Of a stretch of 16,165 nt of DNA, positions 13,664 to 16,165 are shown piece by piece. Within the stretch, counting starts at the first letter, position 1, and each line of letters opens with the position of its first letter. The stretch lies in assembly GCA_002887195.1 (NCBI GenBank), contig PJAB01001232.1, forward strand, positions 1 to 16,165, given 5' to 3'. The stretch comes from Chrysochromulina parva. Taxonomy: Eukaryota; Haptophyta; Prymnesiales; Chrysochromulinaceae. The translations under genes were made by a program, and so were the position numbers. The notes beneath the pieces were generated by a model. That model did no database searches. It had not been told where the DNA came from and was given only the letters and a program-made list of their open reading frames with translations.

Positions 13664-15733
13664 AGTCTTACCCGCATGCTCGGGAGGCGCCATCAGCTTG
13701 ACAGGCGCGCGGCCACTATCGACCTCCACCTCGCCAAGCAGCACGCCGATCGCGCCGTTGAGCTCCGGGCGCGCCACGAGGCCCTGAAGACGGACGCGCG
13801 TGCCGCGTGCCCACTCCGATGGCGGCGATGCCGGCGGCTGTGGCGCGGGCCCGCCCGCCGCGCGCGCCGCCGCGTGCGCCGCCGCAGTGGTGGCCCTGTC
13901 CCAAGGCGTGTCGCCCGTCTTTCCCTGCGCGCTCTGCATCTTGGCGAGCACCGCCTGTAGCCCCACCTCGTACGCGGCCGTTCGCGCCCAGCCGTCAAAC
14001 GAGCGCCGCTTCTCATTGACCTTGCCGCGGGCCTGCGCACCCGCCCCCGTGTCAAACGTCCACTCATACTCCGTGCGCACGCCCGTTGCAGCTAGAAGAG
14101 TGCCCGTGGCGGCGGCCTCAACCCCCTCGGGCGGTAGCGCCTCCGAGCTGCTGCTGCCATTGGATGCAGCAGGGGCGGCTTCTTCGGTACGCGGGCTGAG
14201 GGTGTTCATGGGTAGCATCCTCGCGTGAAGGGATCCATCTGCGCAGCCGCACACGATCGTTCGCCCCGCAAGACCCAAAGAGCATGGCTGACGCGCCGGG
14301 CCGAGCGCCATCTCAAAGAGGGCCTCTAGTCCCACCGGTCGGGCGGGCGTTTGGGCGGGTGCCGCCGCTGCCGCGGCGAGGGTGTCTAAGCGCATCGCCC
14401 ACGCGCGCACATGCCCCGCTGCATCGGCCACCAGCATGGCGGCCGCAAAGACAGTCTCGGCGGCCTTCCCCTCGCCTGCTCCAAGGAGGCAAAGTGGCAA
14501 CACATGCACGTGCGCCACATCCGCCGCGTGCCCGCCCCGCGCGGCGCCGAGCACGTATGGCGTGCTACCCTCGCGCGGAGGGCCCGAAAACAGTGCTCGG
14601 CGCGGCGCGGTCGCTAAGGTGACCGCGCCCGCAGCGAAGCCAAGCGCGAGCGCTTTTCCGTCTGAATGCCACGTGAGCAGGCGTGATCTTTCGGGGCCCG
14701 CGGCTGCGCGCGGGAGCGAGCGGACGCTCGAAGCAAGCTCGTGTGACGTGGAGAACGTTTGCGGGCTGCCCATGGCCGCCGCGGTTGCACTGGCACCGAG
14801 TGACAAGGTACGCATTAGTAGCGCTCCTTCGGCAGCGGCCACCGCTGCCGCGTCTGCCATGCTCGTCGGTGGCGCCGGCGGACGCACCAGGTTCCACTCG
14901 GCGTCAGCGTCGAAGGTATCAGCGTGCAGCAGCACCAGCTGCTCCGCAAAGCTCACCGCGCCGAGCACGGGCGGCGTGCAAGGGGACCTCGGTCCTCGAA
15001 AGCACCAGAGCAATTGGCCACTGGAGAGTGACCAAGCAGCCGTGCTCTGGAGACCCGTGAACGCGTTGCCATCGTTGAAGCCGGTGCTCTGCCGGTAGGC
15101 CGCAATGAGCAGCTGGGCGGTGAGCACCACCGCGGCCACAGGCCCATAGTCAGCGATCAGATTGCAGTGCCGACGCGTGAGATTCGAATGCGGGTCAGCC
15201 CTCCATAGCCTTACCATTCCCTCACGGGTGCCGCACGCGAGGTGGCCGTGAGCGAGCTCCAAGCAGCTCAGCGACGCGTGCACGCTCTTGAGGCCTCGTG
15301 TGGACCACTCCTCTCGATCGCCCTCGTCCGCCACCGGGTCGAGCGTTTGGACACGAGTCCACGTTGTCGTCTCAAAGACTCGTAGGATGCTCCTCGGCTC
15401 AATGGTCGCCGCGACAAAGCGGCCGGCGGGTGAGATGGCGGAGAGATGGACGTACGGATGCGAGGACTTCCGGCCATGTGGCAACTCGTACATGCTGCTA
15501 TCGCTCAGCACGAGCGTCCATGGCGCATCCACACCAGCGGCCTCGACATTCAATGTGGCGCCAACAGCGCCAACAGTGCCAGGCCGCACAGCAAGTTTCA
15601 GACGCACAACGAACGCTGGCTTTTGCCACGCACGTAGCTGCCCGCACAAGCCGACGGCCACCACGAAATTCGGACCGCAGCTGAGCTTGATGACCGAGGC
15701 GCTCTCGGCAAGGGTGCCCAGCAGAGCGGGCAT
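13628..15733 (-). CDS. Large degenerate WD40-like beta-propeller protein with C-terminal RPELNG module
   Basis: The 701-residue protein has no clear named orthologue to me. Its first 520 or so residues contain repeated blade-like strands ending in WD-type positions, for example VVAVGLCGQLRAW, LACGTREGMVRLWRAD, LVADAAGHVRAWAM and IVCGCADGSLHARM, which suggests a divergent beta-propeller used for protein binding. A low-complexity Ala/Ser/Pro linker (about 525-640) follows. The last 59 residues (643-701) read RGTRVRLQGLVARPELNGAIGVLLGEV... and end in KTLKTKRDNLICL. This resembles the small beta-rich (V)RL.GL..RPELNG..G.V module that I associate with algal and protist regulatory proteins. The frame opens at a GTG; ATG 15733 is the first in-frame ATG. 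There is no sign of an intron. It is divergent with the small plus-strand frame at 15921. The propeller call rests on pattern reading and needs a profile or fold search. Confidence 0.72.
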   Translation of the reverse strand: MPALLGTLAESASVIKLSCGPNFVVAVGLCGQLRAWQKPAFVVRLKLAVRPGTVGAVGATLNVEAAGVDAPWTLVLSDSSMYELPHGRKSSHPYVHLSAISPAGRFVAATIEPRSILRVFETTTWTRVQTLDPVADEGDREEWSTRGLKSVHASLSCLELAHGHLACGTREGMVRLWRADPHSNLTRRHCNLIADYGPVAAVVLTAQLLIAAYRQSTGFNDGNAFTGLQSTAAWSLSSGQLLWCFRGPRSPCTPPVLGAVSFAEQLVLLHADTFDADAEWNLVRPPAPPTSMADAAAVAAAEGALLMRTLSLGASATAAAMGSPQTFSTSHELASSVRSLPRAAAGPERSRLLTWHSDGKALALGFAAGAVTLATAPRRALFSGPPREGSTPYVLGAARGGHAADVAHVHVLPLCLLGAGEGKAAETVFAAAMLVADAAGHVRAWAMRLDTLAAAAAAPAQTPARPVGLEALFEMALGPARQPCSLGLAGRTIVCGCADGSLHARMLPMNTLSPRTEEAAPAASNGSSSSEALPPEGVEAAATGTLLAATGVRTEYEWTFDTGAGAQARGKVNEKRRSFDGWARTAAYEVGLQAVLAKMQSAQGKTGDTPWDRATTAAAHAAARAAGGPAPQPPASPPSEWARGTRVRLQGLVARPELNGAIGVLLGEVEVDSGRAPVKLMAPPEHAGKTLKTKRDNLICL

Positions 15734-15920
15734 TGCGTCGTTCACGGGAAAAAAGCCACGAGAGCAAGTTTAAGTTCAAGTTCAAGTCTCCACCCCTCCC
15801 CTTCCCCCCGTGTGTGCCCCGGCTCCCCAAGTGTCCAGGCTCCCCCTTTGTGTTGAACTCGCGCGGTAAAACGCCGGGTAGCGGCCCAACGGGCCACACA
15901 CGTTGTCCGTTGGATCCATC
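15734..15920. promoter_or_regulatory. Divergent spacer between propeller gene and the edge frame
   Basis: The 187 bases between the two start codons should contain both promoters. Close to the propeller start lies AAGTTTAAGTTCAAGTTCAAG (about 15766-15786), a TTCAAG tandem similar to the TCAAG repeats upstream of the Ser/Pro-rich gene. A long pyrimidine-rich tract follows at about 15787-15812. No TATA box is evident. Confidence 0.4.
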
Positions 15921-16115
15921 ATGTTGGATGAATTTGACGACGACGCCGAGGCTGTGGTACCCGTTTCTATGATGCCTACGCCTCAGGTGATCAGCATTGG
16001 CGGGTCATCATCTGGTGCCGCTGACACACAGTGCCGTGCAAAAGAATATAACGAACGCATGGCACGTGCGCGGGAGTCTTCTAAGAAGACTGGCAGCGCA
16101 GGTGCACATGCGTGA
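15921..16115 (+). CDS. Small acidic hypothetical protein, or first exon of a gene running off the window
   Basis: The frame from ATG 15921 encodes 64 residues: an acidic start (MLDEFDDDAEAVVPV), a Gly/Ser stretch, then a basic, helix-prone end (CRAKEYNERMARARESSKK). I recognise no family. The window ends 50 bases after the stop, so extent is uncertain. GCAG-GTGCAC near 16100 could act as a splice donor, making this exon 1 of a longer protein. An earlier in-frame start exists only at a TTG (15903). The divergent position next to the propeller gene and the codon-like composition are the only support. Confidence 0.4.
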   Translation: MLDEFDDDAEAVVPVSMMPTPQVISIGGSSSGAADTQCRAKEYNERMARARESSKKTGSAGAHA

Positions 16116-16165
16116 TTACGCAAGGCCTTCTTGGCTATCGCTTTTGAGCGCATCCTATGCCTGAG

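Overview
This window looks like nuclear DNA of a GC-rich, single-celled photosynthetic eukaryote, most likely a haptophyte or similar alga with a secondary plastid. That placement is inference from gene content and style. Two genes carry short GT-AG introns of about 150-170 bases. The genes encode typical eukaryotic proteins: a prefoldin-like UXT, a voltage-gated cation channel, a ceruloplasmin-type ferroxidase and a plastid-type methyltransferase. The bodies are strongly GC-rich at third codon positions, while the spacers hold simple repeats. I saw no rRNA, tRNA, CRISPR array, integrase or transposase. Several long open frames start only at GTG or TTG, so I moved each start to the first plausible in-frame ATG.

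Left part (1-5775): an iron-handling pair transcribed away from a shared 109-base spacer. On the minus strand is a VIT/CCC1-family vacuolar iron transporter with one intron. On the plus strand is an intronless six-domain multicopper oxidase anchored by an N-terminal membrane segment. Its copper ligands are intact only at the domain 2/domain 3 interface, where ceruloplasmin has its trinuclear centre between domains 1 and 6. Together the pair suggests iron oxidation outside the cytosol and iron sequestration into a vacuole.

Middle (5776-10196): a repeat-bearing spacer, a plus-strand proline-hinged membrane-anchored coiled-coil protein of unknown function, a minus-strand single-domain (6TM) voltage-gated cation channel, an 889-base divergent spacer rich in palindromes and decayed duplications, and a plus-strand UXT-like prefoldin-alpha gene.

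Right part (10420-16165): three minus-strand genes in tandem. They are a plastid-type SAM-dependent methyltransferase with one intron, a disordered Ser/Pro-rich protein with duplicated CDK-site-like blocks, and a large degenerate beta-propeller protein with a C-terminal RPELNG-type module. At the edge is a small plus-strand acidic frame, possibly the first exon of a gene that continues beyond the window. The propeller gene and this small frame share a 187-base divergent spacer. Apart from the iron pair, no functional link between neighbours is evident.
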